In this document: piece by piece, positions 34,722 to 41,997 of the stretch | Layout of the letters: the number at the start of each line of letters is the position of its first letter | How positions within the stretch are numbered: the first letter of the stretch is position 1 | Source of the DNA: a virus | DNA: 64,000 nt | Virus record (IMG/VR): IMGVR_UViG_3300048008_000449 | Coordinates: 62,001 to 126,000 of that record | Direction: 5' to 3' (one strand) | Translations under genes and position numbers: made by a program | The notes under the pieces: model-generated | The model's input: only the letters and a program-made list of their open reading frames with translations | Told to the model about the DNA's origin: nothing | Databases searched by the model: none

Positions 34722-35949
34722 TGTATATAAAGTTACCTAAAATGCTATGATAATCATGCATTGTTTTATTCCTATATTTATCTTGTGCTTTTGTGAAGGC
34801 TTTAAACTTGTCTATCATATCTTGATTTGCTTGTGGTGCTTGTAAGTTTTTAAGTACGTCATCAAAAGTTCTTTGAAATCTTGGATCATTAACTATCTTA
34901 TAGTCTTTAATTTTTTCATATTCCTTCATACGTATATCTGTTGGTAATACATTTAGTCTAAGGTGTTCAGGAAAAATTAACATCCTAGTATTATTTAGTG
35001 CACCTGCATCTACACACAATTCATTAAATTCTGTTACTGTATCAAAGTTGTATGCTTGTATGCTTGCATTGAAACACATGTTAAACCAACCATCATTTTG
35101 CTTCTTAAAATGTTTAAGGTCATCTATTAATGAACGCATTTGTTGCCATGTATATAATCCATCGCTACGCATATATTCAAACATGTTACTAGCCGCATCA
35201 ATACTTAAATCTAATTCAAACCATTTTAAGTTTTCAAACTTTTGTAACTTATCTAAATCTACTTTAGATCCATTTGTAGTAATAACAACATCCATATCCC
35301 AAGATTTATCATATTCGTTTAATATATCCATTAAATCAAAACAGTTGTCGTCCATAAATGGTTCGCCGCCTGTTATCCATATACTTGATAGACTATCTAA
35401 TTTCTCTGGATGTTCTCTTAGGTATGTATTAATAAAATTTCTATTTTTAATAATCTCTGGTTTTACTTTTCTTGCTAAACCAAGTGTATTTAAATGTTTA
35501 TGTTCAGGTATGAGACTATTACTATAACCTGGGCTACACATTCTACATTTAAAATTACAAATATTACTGTAATTTATAAACATATGATTAACAGGGTTTC
35601 CTGTTACTTTTGGATTCATATATCCATCTGTGTTTCTAAAATCGTCTGGATTACGTTGTAACCATTTTTGTCTTTGACTAATGTTGCCTTGTTCTTCTTT
35701 TTTAAGGCAGTTAATACAACCTTCTTTATCCCATACACCATTAAGCATATCAGTTCGAAGTTTTTGCATTTCTTTACTGTCGTAGTCTTCCCCCATCGGT
35801 ACATCGCTCATCATACAACGAGTTAATACACCGGTGGGGTGAAAACTTATAGCGTTGAAAGGTATTGGACACCACGCATTACCGTGGTCGACTTTAGTAT
35901 ACTCTTTGTATATACCTTGTCTTCTTTGTAAATCATTATCATTACTCAC
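34714..35949 (-). CDS. Twitch-type radical SAM protein, paralogue of the next gene
   Basis: 411 residues. The core motif is C131-x3-C135-x2-C138 (CNFKCRMC), with WITGGEPFM following. Auxiliary cysteines are C27, C45, C78 and C81. It is the first gene of a three-gene unit (two radical-SAM genes and the 32704 gene) joined by overlaps. It follows the endolysin by 24 bases. The substrate is unknown. Confidence 0.9.
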   Translation of the reverse strand: MSNDNDLQRRQGIYKEYTKVDHGNAWCPIPFNAISFHPTGVLTRCMMSDVPMGEDYDSKEMQKLRTDMLNGVWDKEGCINCLKKEEQGNISQRQKWLQRNPDDFRNTDGYMNPKVTGNPVNHMFINYSNICNFKCRMCSPGYSNSLIPEHKHLNTLGLARKVKPEIIKNRNFINTYLREHPEKLDSLSSIWITGGEPFMDDNCFDLMDILNEYDKSWDMDVVITTNGSKVDLDKLQKFENLKWFELDLSIDAASNMFEYMRSDGLYTWQQMRSLIDDLKHFKKQNDGWFNMCFNASIQAYNFDTVTEFNELCVDAGALNNTRMLIFPEHLRLNVLPTDIRMKEYEKIKDYKIVNDPRFQRTFDDVLKNLQAPQANQDMIDKFKAFTKAQDKYRNKTMHDYHSILGNFIYNE

Positions 35950-35973
35950 TTTCCAATAAACCTTTAGTTGATA

Positions 35974-36801
35974 TTATGAGCCAAGAAGTTTTGCTAAAGT
36001 ATTTGGACCAGCAATACCATCTGCTACCAGACCGTTTGCTCGTTGCCAATCTTTTAGTTTTACTTCTGTTCCAGACCCAAATATTCCGTCTGCTCCAGTG
36101 CCAAGGGCTTCCTGTAATTTTTTAACAGTATTTCCTCTGCTACCTTTGCGAACGGTTTCATATGTTTCTCTTGGTTCATAATGTCCACCAAGAACTTCTA
36201 ATGCATGTGCATAATGTTTCTTGCGATCTTCTAATCCTATAGTACCACCATTAATACGTTTAGTCATTCCAAGAATATCTTGGTTATCACAATAACGATT
36301 AATGTTGTTTGAATCCCAAAACCAACAAGCACTTGCTAACGCTCCAATTGGAGTACGAACAAATTCTGTTGCTTCATATGGATTCATACCTTCTACTTCA
36401 GCAAATTGTGTATAATTAAATCTACCAGTAAGTTGTAATATGCCGCCACCTCTAAAGGTCCAGCCATCACCGCTTTCTGTATCTCCATTATCCATACGAT
36501 TTGCATAAATTACATTGGCAATCTTTTCAGGTTGCCTATGATAGTCTTGTGCATTTCTTCCTGCACGTTTAAAGTACTTTGGGAAAATCTTATCAAGTGC
36601 ATCTGCACTATAATTTAGATTCTCTGTTAGAACGGAATACCCAGCCGACTCATGTGATGTCTGTGCTATAAACCCAGCCACCCGATCAACTGTATTAATA
36701 TCCCACTTGGGCAAAACTCTACTCATTGCATCAAACCATGTTTGAGCACTTATACGTGGTAGTAGTTCTGCAACTTGCTCTACTTTAAAATCAAATTGCA
36801 T
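35974..36801 (-). CDS. Endolysin: GH19 chitinase/lysozyme-like domain with C-terminal peptidoglycan-binding domain
   Basis: 275 residues. The N-terminal domain (about 1-205) has HESAGY (E51) and a second Glu at 60, then FRGGGILQLTGRFNY, the GH19 pattern seen in phage lysins. Residues about 215-275 are a PG_binding_1 domain (GNTVKKLQEALG..DGIFGSGTE..LKDWQ). It has no signal peptide, so it needs a holin. A holin-like gene lies eight bases upstream. Confidence 0.9.
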   Translation of the reverse strand: MQFDFKVEQVAELLPRISAQTWFDAMSRVLPKWDINTVDRVAGFIAQTSHESAGYSVLTENLNYSADALDKIFPKYFKRAGRNAQDYHRQPEKIANVIYANRMDNGDTESGDGWTFRGGGILQLTGRFNYTQFAEVEGMNPYEATEFVRTPIGALASACWFWDSNNINRYCDNQDILGMTKRINGGTIGLEDRKKHYAHALEVLGGHYEPRETYETVRKGSRGNTVKKLQEALGTGADGIFGSGTEVKLKDWQRANGLVADGIAGPNTLAKLLGS

Positions 36802-36808
36802 AGTTTAC

Positions 36809-36964
36809 TTACTCACCTTTTAGTAGTGTGAAAGCACCGTACACGATTGCCGCGTATGCTACTAAATCAACTGGTGCTAGAAGCATTACTACGCCTACTG
36901 CGATTAGAGCGCCACCATCCCATGATGTACGTTCTGCTAGTCTATTTTTAATCCATTCAATCAT
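36809..36964 (-). CDS. Small holin-like membrane protein
   Basis: 51 residues (MIEWIKNRLAERTSWDGG..). An amphipathic, positively charged start is followed by a long hydrophobic stretch (ALIAVGVVMLLAPVDLVAYAAIVYGAFTLL). AAGGAG precedes the ATG. Similar small proteins lie beside lysis or structural genes in T4-like cyanophages. Direct adjacency to the endolysin favours a holin; this is inferred. Confidence 0.72.
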   Translation of the reverse strand: MIEWIKNRLAERTSWDGGALIAVGVVMLLAPVDLVAYAAIVYGAFTLLKGE

Positions 36965-36988
36965 AATGATCTCCTTTTTTTGTTTTAG

Positions 36989-37174
36989 CTAACTGTTATT
37001 TTCTGAATCGTTAGCTATCTCCCTTGCCAATGCTCTAATATCATCTACTAGGTACGTCATTGTTGCTGTATCGGTTACAGGCAATGATTCAGCATTCTCA
37101 AGAAGTTCTAGTTTGTCAAGAATAACCTTGACTTTATTTTTTATGTCTTTTGCTGAGTGTCTAAATGACATCAT
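36989..37174 (-). CDS. Small hypothetical helical protein
   Basis: 61 residues (or 60 from the second ATG), GGAGAAAT upstream. Helical and charged (SAKDIKNKVKVILDKLELLENAES). It is the first gene after the combined late-type and sigma70-type promoter at 37199-37235. No family was recognised. Confidence 0.65.
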   Translation of the reverse strand: MMSFRHSAKDIKNKVKVILDKLELLENAESLPVTDTATMTYLVDDIRALAREIANDSENNS

Positions 37175-37198
37175 ATTTCTCCATAAAATTTTAACTAA

Positions 37199-37235
37199 TA
37201 GTATTTAGTTTAATATAAAAAAGTGCAAAAGTCAA
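37199..37235 (-). promoter_or_regulatory. Overlapping sigma70-type and late-type promoters
   Basis: TTGACT (37230-37235), 17-base spacer, TAAACT (37207-37212). CTAAATACTATT, a late variant, overlaps at 37199-37206. It serves the small gene, holin-like gene and endolysin downstream. Confidence 0.6.
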
Positions 37236-37312
37236 CCGATTATAGGTTAAAAGTATAGTTAATTGCTAAAAAAACGCATTAAATACAGAGAGTTAGTTAA
37301 GGAGACAACACA

Positions 37313-37792
37313 ATTATAGATCCGATTACCGCATTTTCTGCCGCTACTATGGCATTTAAGGCTGTTAAGTCGGCAGTCAGCGTCGGTCAAGACTTAGAAA
37401 AAGTAGTTGGAAGTATGTCTAAATGGTATGGAGCAGTAAGCGACATACGTAAATGTCAACAAAATAATAAAAAGCCCCCTATATTTAAAAAATTATTTGC
37501 CGCAGGTAGCATCGAAGAAGAAGCATTACAATTGTTAATGCACGATAAAGCTATTAGAGAGCAAGAGAAAGAACTTGAAACTCTATTAAATTGGAGATAC
37601 GGGTTCGGAACTTGGAAGGAACTCATCGAGCTTAGAAGAAAGATAAAAGCCGAAAGAGAAGCTACGCTTTATAAACAAGAAGAAAGAAGAAGAGTAATAT
37701 TGGATGGGGTTGCAATTTTTACATTACTCACAGTGATATCATTAGTTACCGTAGGAATAGTCTACGGACTACATGCATCTGGTAAAATATAG
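37313..37792 (+). CDS. Conserved T4-like marine phage membrane-anchored protein, apparent ATT start
   Basis: The frame opens upstream of the first ATG (37349). GGAG at 37301-37304 is eight bases before ATT (37313), which would give (M)IDPITAFSAATMAFKAV; I recall homologues that start MIDP. The roughly 159-residue product has a helical, Lys/Glu-rich body and one C-terminal transmembrane segment (ILDGVAIFTLLTVISLVTVGIVYGL). If only the ATG is used the protein loses 12 residues and the Shine-Dalgarno is 44 bases away. TTAAATA at 37279-37285 may be a variant late promoter. Confidence 0.7.
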   Translation: MIDPITAFSAATMAFKAVKSAVSVGQDLEKVVGSMSKWYGAVSDIRKCQQNNKKPPIFKKLFAAGSIEEEALQLLMHDKAIREQEKELETLLNWRYGFGTWKELIELRRKIKAEREATLYKQEERRRVILDGVAIFTLLTVISLVTVGIVYGLHASGKI

Positions 37793-37811
37793 TTGCTGAT
37801 CAGCAACATAT
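37793..37811. terminator. Inverted repeat between convergent genes
   Basis: GTTGCTGATCAGCAAC is a perfect 16-base palindrome between the end of the plus-strand gene and the end of the minus-strand gene at 37815. The T-run after it is weak, so terminator activity is uncertain. Confidence 0.5.
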
Positions 37812-37814
37812 CTT

Positions 37815-38027
37815 TTATTTACTAGCAATAGCAATAGAAGTATGTTTAATAGAAGCAAAAGGTATAGGTTGATTGTTTTCGTCCATTACTAGTTCGCCGT
37901 TTACTGACCCACATAGCATTTTACCTTTGGCACTATAGAACATTGATGGTTTAATTTCGTATTCACCTATGTAACGTTTCCAGTTATTAGACTTTGGCGT
38001 TGTAGTTTGAGCTTTATATCCAGCCAT
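37815..38027 (-). CDS. Small hypothetical protein
   Basis: 70 residues, basic (KAQTTTPKSNNWKRYIGEYEIKPSMF) with a beta-like C-terminus (GSVNGELVMDENNQPIPFASIKHTSIAI). It is coupled to the upstream 47-residue gene by overlap. Reminiscent of small T4-like phage proteins; function unknown. Confidence 0.65.
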   Translation of the reverse strand: MAGYKAQTTTPKSNNWKRYIGEYEIKPSMFYSAKGKMLCGSVNGELVMDENNQPIPFASIKHTSIAIASK

Positions 38028-38170
38028 TACTTACCTTGTCCTTTATACTTCTTATATGAACGTTTTTTGCTTTTATTCATAGAACTGAATTTTGTTCTTG
38101 AGTGATTATTTCCTATGCTTGTCTTTTTTGGTTGTGTTTCGTGGCCTATAAAATTCTTGTATAATTTCAT
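38027..38170 (-). CDS. 47-residue basic protein
   Basis: The ATG at 38170 is preceded by GGAGGGTT. The product is rich in Lys, Ser and Tyr, ending KKRSYKKYKGQGK. Its stop overlaps the next start (TAATG). I recognise similar tiny proteins in T4-like cyanophages. The basic tail suggests nucleic-acid or ribosome contact; no function is known. Confidence 0.65.
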   Translation of the reverse strand: MKLYKNFIGHETQPKKTSIGNNHSRTKFSSMNKSKKRSYKKYKGQGK

Positions 38171-38212
38171 AACCCTCCATAGTTATAGATGCTTCATGCA
38201 ACTTTTAGCATT

Positions 38213-38219
38213 TATTTAT
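38213..38219 (-). promoter_or_regulatory. T4-type late promoter (CATAAATAAAT)
   Basis: ATAAATA 43 bases before the ATG at 38170. It overlaps the end of the gene upstream. Confidence 0.6.
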
Positions 38220-38398
38220 GACTGATTCATGTTTATACAGACGGCTTGCTGTCCTGCTTTGAAATAACCATCACCTTTGCCTACTTCATCAGCTAGTGCT
38301 TCTCTAGCAAAGAAACAGTCTGTCATACTATTATGAGTTGTTACTGCTTCAACATAAGGCACTGCATCATAAAAATATATAAAAACTAGTACCCACAT
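38216..38398 (-). CDS. Small hypothetical protein with hydrophobic start
   Basis: 60 residues. A hydrophobic N-terminus (MWVLVFIYFYDAVPYV) may be a signal anchor; two Cys follow (DCFFAREAL, AVCINM). It is one of a row of tiny membrane-associated genes between 38.2 and 39.0 kb. Confidence 0.62.
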   Translation of the reverse strand: MWVLVFIYFYDAVPYVEAVTTHNSMTDCFFAREALADEVGKGDGYFKAGQQAVCINMNQS

Positions 38399-38399
38399 A

Positions 38400-38540
38400 T
38401 TACAATCCTAGAATACCAAATAGATTAAACCAACCCATTGTGGTTCCAATAATGATTGGTGTGCCAATCATCATAAATGCAATAATAAAAAATGCTAAGA
38501 TAGCACCTTTATTATTGCCTGCTTCGTTTGGGTTACTCAT
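38400..38540 (-). CDS. 46-residue membrane protein
   Basis: MSNPNEAGNNKG followed by a single hydrophobic helix (AILAFFIIAFMMIGTPIIIG) and a short aromatic end. GGTGGAGAGC precedes the ATG, which overlaps the end of the upstream gene. Small tail-anchored look; function unknown. Confidence 0.65.
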   Translation of the reverse strand: MSNPNEAGNNKGAILAFFIIAFMMIGTPIIIGTTMGWFNLFGILGL

Positions 38541-38961
38541 GCTCTCCACCTTTTCCACGGCCAAAGCCTCCAAAGTATTGTGGCTTATGTTTTGCTGTTT
38601 CGAATGTTGCTACTGTTATTGCAACTGCGGCTAATAGTAGTGCGTGTAGAATCATACTAAACACTCCTGCCCACATGCTACCTACGATAATGGCAAACAC
38701 AATACACCACATCCATGCTAATACCTGCATAATCATATGTCGTGTACTGAAATCTGGAATGTTGCTAAGTGGATTCTTCTTATGATCCATTACTACATTC
38801 CAACTGTTGTAAATAAATTCTCTCATTGATATTACCTTTCTAAATATTACTTTTGTTGGATAATGTGCGTCCACATCATCTCTATATTCAATAGCATCAA
38901 GTACGTTATGAAACTCTTTAGATATTTTTTTATCTTTAAACCATGCTGTTACTTTATACAT
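38533..38961 (-). CDS. Membrane protein conserved in T4-like marine phages; apparent in-frame fusion
   Basis: 142 residues. The first 45 (MYKVTAWFKDKKISKEF..) and the remainder from MREFIYNSWNVVMDHKKNPL are, in my memory of cyanophages, separate neighbouring proteins. Here they share one frame. An AAAGGTAATATCA site lies before the internal ATG (codon 46), so both a fusion and a separate 97-residue protein could be made. The second part has two transmembrane helices (about 77-120). Confidence 0.7.
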   Translation of the reverse strand: MYKVTAWFKDKKISKEFHNVLDAIEYRDDVDAHYPTKVIFRKVISMREFIYNSWNVVMDHKKNPLSNIPDFSTRHMIMQVLAWMWCIVFAIIVGSMWAGVFSMILHALLLAAVAITVATFETAKHKPQYFGGFGRGKGGEHE

Positions 38962-38977
38962 TGACTATCCTTTGTTT

Positions 38978-39054
38978 TGGTACTCCCGGTAGGATTCGAA
39001 CCTACGATCGACCCGTTATGAGCGGGTGGCATTAGACCGCTATGCTACAAGAGT
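38978..39054 (-). tRNA. tRNA with CAT anticodon (Met or Ile2)
   Basis: Full cloverleaf: acceptor ACTCTTG/CGGGAGT, D stem GCAT/ATGC, anticodon stem ACCCG/CGGGT with loop CTCATAA, T arm GTAGG-TTCGAAT-CCTAC. CCA is encoded (38978-38980). The anticodon stem lacks the three G:C pairs of initiator tRNA in the usual order, so it is elongator Met or a lysidine-modified Ile2. Confidence 0.93.
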
Positions 39055-39058
39055 ATTC

Positions 39059-39144
39059 TGGTGCCTCCTCCCGGACTCGAACCGGGACGCCATTATGGCC
39101 ACAGATTTTAAGTCTGTTATGTCTACCTATTCCATCAAGGAGGC
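39059..39144 (-). tRNA. tRNA-Leu(TAA)
   Basis: Acceptor GCCTCCT/AGGAGGC, anticodon stem ACAGA/TCTGT with loop CTTAAAA, long variable arm (GGCCATAATGGC) as in type II tRNAs, T loop TTCGAGT, encoded CCA. TTA is a common codon in this AT-rich genome. Confidence 0.94.
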
Positions 39145-39149
39145 TAAAT

Positions 39150-39226
39150 TGGCCTGCTCTACAGGATTCGAACCTGTGACCTACTGCTTAGAAGGCAGTT
39201 GCTCTATCCAGCTGAGCTAAGAGCAG
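39150..39226 (-). tRNA. tRNA-Arg(TCT)
   Basis: Acceptor CTGCTCT/AGAGCAG, D stem GCTC/GAGC, anticodon stem ACTGC/GCAGT with loop CTTCTAA, T arm ACAGG-TTCGAAT-CCTGT, encoded CCA. It reads AGA, the Arg codon favoured in many AT-rich phages. Confidence 0.94.
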
Positions 39227-39234
39227 ATAAGTGT

Positions 39235-39522
39235 TTATAGTTGTGTGGGTTCTCTCTTTGTAAGGTCTGTCATGGACTTGATAATGCTATCCACGTTTTC
39301 TTCGGTGAGGTATCCTTTGACAGTATCGCCTTGTTCGGTAATACTTGGTAGTGCTATCATTTTGTTATCTAAAAAGACACCAATTTCATATAGTCCACTT
39401 TTACCGCCATAGGATATGTCGCTTCGAACAATGCTTAGTTCGTAATGAGGGCCAAACTTTACAAGTGCTTGCACACCATTCGGAAATTTGGTTTCCTCCA
39501 TTTTGAGGTCTTTAAGTTTCAT
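39235..39522 (-). CDS. Conserved T4-like marine phage protein
   Basis: 95 residues, beta-rich (YELSIVRSDISYGGKSGLYEIGVF) then helical (LTEENVDSIIKSM). The blocks YELSIVR..SYGG and GDTVKGYLTEENVD are familiar from T4-like cyanophages. No function is known. It is followed directly by the tRNA cluster, which may share its transcript. Confidence 0.75.
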   Translation of the reverse strand: MKLKDLKMEETKFPNGVQALVKFGPHYELSIVRSDISYGGKSGLYEIGVFLDNKMIALPSITEQGDTVKGYLTEENVDSIIKSMTDLTKREPTQL

Positions 39523-39525
39523 GTT

Positions 39526-39705
39526 CTACTCTGTTGTTTCGAGGATTTTTAATTGCGAGTTTAGTTCTTCTATGTATTCTTCTAATGTACTTATTGTTGT
39601 GTATAAGTGTCCGGTGTCGTGTTCTTGTATACGACTCCGGATCACTTTCACTGTTTCCGTAAGTACTTCAATTTTGTTTAGAACCTCGCTATAGTCTACT
39701 ATCAT
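39526..39705 (-). CDS. 59-residue coiled-coil protein
   Basis: The ATG at 39705 overlaps the end of the upstream gene. Helical throughout (EVLNKIEVLTETVKVIRSRI; TTISTLEEYIEELNSQLKIL). EHDTGHLYTTI is a block I recall in small cyanophage proteins. It belongs to the operon behind the sigma70 promoters at 39949-40075. Confidence 0.68.
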   Translation of the reverse strand: MIVDYSEVLNKIEVLTETVKVIRSRIQEHDTGHLYTTISTLEEYIEELNSQLKILETTE

Positions 39706-39923
39706 TTAAAAAACTTTTCAAATTCTTCTGCAGCCTTTTGCTTTGTTTTACTTTTTGATTCAGTTTCATCGTATACGGGCTGTTTGTACATGTTAACGTA
39801 TTCAATTTCTTCTAGAATCTCAATTCTGTCCTTAACCTTCTGTAGTGCTGTACGGATAGACTCGTTGTCTACTTTGTTGATTTCATCATTTAAAATCTCT
39901 ACTATTTGTCTACTATTAATCAT
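39702..39923 (-). CDS. Small helical protein
   Basis: 73 residues, charged and helical (QIVEILNDEINKVDNESIRTALQKVKDRIEILEEIE). A GGAG-type site lies upstream (GGAGAGCGGAT) and a consensus sigma70 promoter at 39949. Early gene; function unknown. Confidence 0.68.
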   Translation of the reverse strand: MINSRQIVEILNDEINKVDNESIRTALQKVKDRIEILEEIEYVNMYKQPVYDETESKSKTKQKAAEEFEKFFK

Positions 39924-39948
39924 ATCCGCTCTCCTTAATTATGTTACT

Positions 39949-39977
39949 AATATAACATCTAATGTTCATAATGTCAA
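39949..39977 (-). promoter_or_regulatory. Consensus sigma70 promoter
   Basis: TTGACA (39972-39977), 17-base spacer, TATATT (39949-39954). The spacer carries AACAT-CTA-ATGTT, a dyad different from the AAGA..TCTT family. Confidence 0.82.
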
Positions 39978-40046
39978 CTTCTTTTTTATCTTATTTACTA
40001 GTTTATTACAGATGGTAAATAGTAATATACTTTGTTAATGATATTT

Positions 40047-40075
40047 ATTATAAAACAAAATACCCACAAAGTCAA
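40047..40075 (-). promoter_or_regulatory. Second, upstream sigma70 promoter
   Basis: TTGACT (40070-40075), 17-base spacer, TATAAT (40047-40052) on the minus strand. An overlapping ATAAATA (40042-40048) could also work late. It is tandem to the promoter at 39949. Confidence 0.72.
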
Positions 40076-40093
40076 CACCATAAAAGGAAAACA

Positions 40094-41452
40094 ATGAAAA
40101 ATTTTATATTACCACACGGGCCCGATAAACTTCCACAGGACTGTGGAATAGGGTGGTTACTCAACGACAAAATAAGTGATAAAATTGTAGAAGCAACTAC
40201 TGCTAATTTATTAGATTTTTATTCTATCAAATATAGAAAAATAAAACAAGTATCATCATATGACTTTGTAGACTTATGTCAGCAAGGGTTGGATAATGGA
40301 TTCACAAATATTATGATTATGAAACAAGGAATTATTTTACAAGACTTTATAGAAGCAACAAAACCTTATTGGGGTAAAGAATTTAAAGACTGTGTTATTG
40401 TAGGACATATATTAGATAGAGAAGAAGCATGGTGGCAACTACATCCACAATGTATGTGGATAGATCTTGAATGGTGGGCTGAATCAGGGAAACCTTTCTT
40501 TGGTGAGAGATTAGATGATATTGAATGGACAGCTACTAAGGTAGAACGTTCTAAAGAAACGTTAAGTGATCATCAAACATATAATCCAGTATCAATTAGT
40601 GCTACAGATGAAACAGTTGATGTAGTAGGACAACGTACAGGTTGGAACTTATTAAACACTGCATTATCGCAAGGCAAAAAAGTAGCTATGTGGGATAAAC
40701 ATCTACGCAATCAGAAAGAATACGTATATGGTGAAATGGATGATCATTATGAAAAGTTTCATATGGTTGGTGCAGAGTGTTGGGTAACAAGATGGTATTC
40801 TGCAAATACAGAAGACTTAGATACTGTTAGAAAAGATCAAGTGTGTTCAGCTGTGTTTAGTACATGTGGCGGACTAAGTCCTATTATAAATGCATACATA
40901 CAAGGTTTAAAACCAAATGGTAAATTAGTTTGTTACGATCAAGATGTTTTAGCATTACATATGCAAAGTCATATATTTAAAAATTGGGATGGAACTAATT
41001 GGGAACAATTTGTTACACAATATACATTAGATCATTTCATACAATCAATGTTTTTTACAAGACCTGAGAATTTAAAAATAGTAGATGAATATTTAAAAGA
41101 CCTTGGACAAGACTTTGTTGATTGGTGGAGAAAAGAAGCACAATCATTTAACGTTGATTTTAAAAGGTTAGATGTTATGAACATTAATAGATTACAAATG
41201 TTCTTAGATCAAGAAGTTAACAAATTAAAAGAAAACGAAAAAGTTTTTATTGACAGTAGTAATGCATACAATTACGAAGTTAATTCAGTATTGTATTCTC
41301 AGAACATAAGACTTAAATGTGAAAGAGATATGATAAAATACCTTAAAGGGTGTAATGGAAGAGTTATATGGAAAGGGTTTGATACTTTATTAATTAAAGA
41401 TCAACTGGCATATGAATATTTAAGAAAACTATTTCCTTGGCAAGAATTCTAA
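40094..41452 (+). CDS. Unknown protein, paralogue of 60997-62097
   Basis: 452 residues, soluble, Trp-rich. Residues about 255-310 (STCGGLSPIINAYIQGLKPNGKLVCYDQD..LHMQSHIFKNWDGTNWEQF) align with the protein at 60997 (SSGGLNPILYPYAL..VELRDIS..WITEWDGTDCSSF). Both start with a GIGWLL/SIGWLV block and end in FPWQ. The central block recalls the end of a Rossmann-type methyltransferase fold but a SAM site is not clear. AAAGGAAAAC precedes the ATG. The family is unrecognised. Confidence 0.72.
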   Translation: MKNFILPHGPDKLPQDCGIGWLLNDKISDKIVEATTANLLDFYSIKYRKIKQVSSYDFVDLCQQGLDNGFTNIMIMKQGIILQDFIEATKPYWGKEFKDCVIVGHILDREEAWWQLHPQCMWIDLEWWAESGKPFFGERLDDIEWTATKVERSKETLSDHQTYNPVSISATDETVDVVGQRTGWNLLNTALSQGKKVAMWDKHLRNQKEYVYGEMDDHYEKFHMVGAECWVTRWYSANTEDLDTVRKDQVCSAVFSTCGGLSPIINAYIQGLKPNGKLVCYDQDVLALHMQSHIFKNWDGTNWEQFVTQYTLDHFIQSMFFTRPENLKIVDEYLKDLGQDFVDWWRKEAQSFNVDFKRLDVMNINRLQMFLDQEVNKLKENEKVFIDSSNAYNYEVNSVLYSQNIRLKCERDMIKYLKGCNGRVIWKGFDTLLIKDQLAYEYLRKLFPWQEF

Positions 41453-41806
41453 ACCAAATTCCCTATCAATATATTTGTGATCTATTTTTATTGGGTTGTA
41501 TTGTTCAAGCCATTTAAATACTATTTCAGGATCAAATGGTCCACAAGTATAAACGTCTAATTGCATTAATGCAGGATCACATTCGTCCCATGTGTGCAAT
41601 ACTATATGTGAAGTTTCTATAATTGTTGCAACTGTAAGTCCTCTGTTGCCAACCATATCTACATATTTTGCAAATGGCCCCATAAGTATTTTCATACCTA
41701 TATCTTCGATCAGAGTTTTTACTTGGTTGCTAGTATGAGTTTCATCACTTGGCGGATTAAGCACTTCCGCTCTAATTATAATGTGCTTATGAACGATATG
41801 GGTCAC
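41429..41806 (-). CDS. speD: S-adenosylmethionine decarboxylase (SpeD/SpeH)
   Basis: 125 residues, the short bacterial proenzyme type. The self-cleavage site is T65-S66-H67 in IIETSHIVLHTWDE; S66 becomes the pyruvoyl cofactor. C-terminal TCGPFDPE is also typical. It makes decarboxylated SAM for spermidine synthesis and is known in marine cyanophages. The start is GTG at 41806, exactly five bases after a late promoter, so the mRNA is predicted leaderless. It converges with the 40094 gene, overlapping by 24 bases. Confidence 0.9.
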   Translation of the reverse strand: MTHIVHKHIIIRAEVLNPPSDETHTSNQVKTLIEDIGMKILMGPFAKYVDMVGNRGLTVATIIETSHIVLHTWDECDPALMQLDVYTCGPFDPEIVFKWLEQYNPIKIDHKYIDREFGLEFLPRK

Positions 41807-41811
41807 AAGTA

Positions 41812-41818
41812 TATTTAT
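41812..41818 (-). promoter_or_regulatory. T4-type late promoter, leaderless GTG start
   Basis: CATAAATATACTT followed immediately by GTG (41806). The five-base gap equals that of the other leaderless late genes. It lies between speD and the tRNA-Arg gene. Confidence 0.65.
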
Positions 41819-41823
41819 GAATT

Positions 41824-41900
41824 TGGCGGACCCGAGAGGATTCGAACCTCTGACCTCCTGTTTCGTAGACAGGCATTCTATCCAGCTGAACTACGGGTCC
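41824..41900 (-). tRNA. tRNA-Arg(ACG)
   Basis: Acceptor GGACCCG/CGGGTCC, anticodon stem CCTGT/ACAGG with loop CTACGAA, T arm AGAGG-TTCGAAT-CCTCT, encoded CCA. The A34 would be edited to inosine to read CGU, CGC and CGA. It stands alone behind a sigma70-like promoter. Confidence 0.94.
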
Positions 41901-41904
41901 ATTA

Positions 41905-41935
41905 ATTATAATAACATAATGAGACTAGAAGTCAA
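41905..41935 (-). promoter_or_regulatory. Sigma70-like promoter for tRNA-Arg
   Basis: TTGACT (41930-41935) and TATAAT (41905-41910), but with a 19-base spacer, longer than the other promoters. A strong host-type start just upstream of the tRNA is likely. Confidence 0.6.
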
Positions 41936-41997
41936 CCTTAAAAATGTATTGGAAATATGCGGGCTTTTGTTCGAAGGTGCCCGCAAACCTTATAAAT

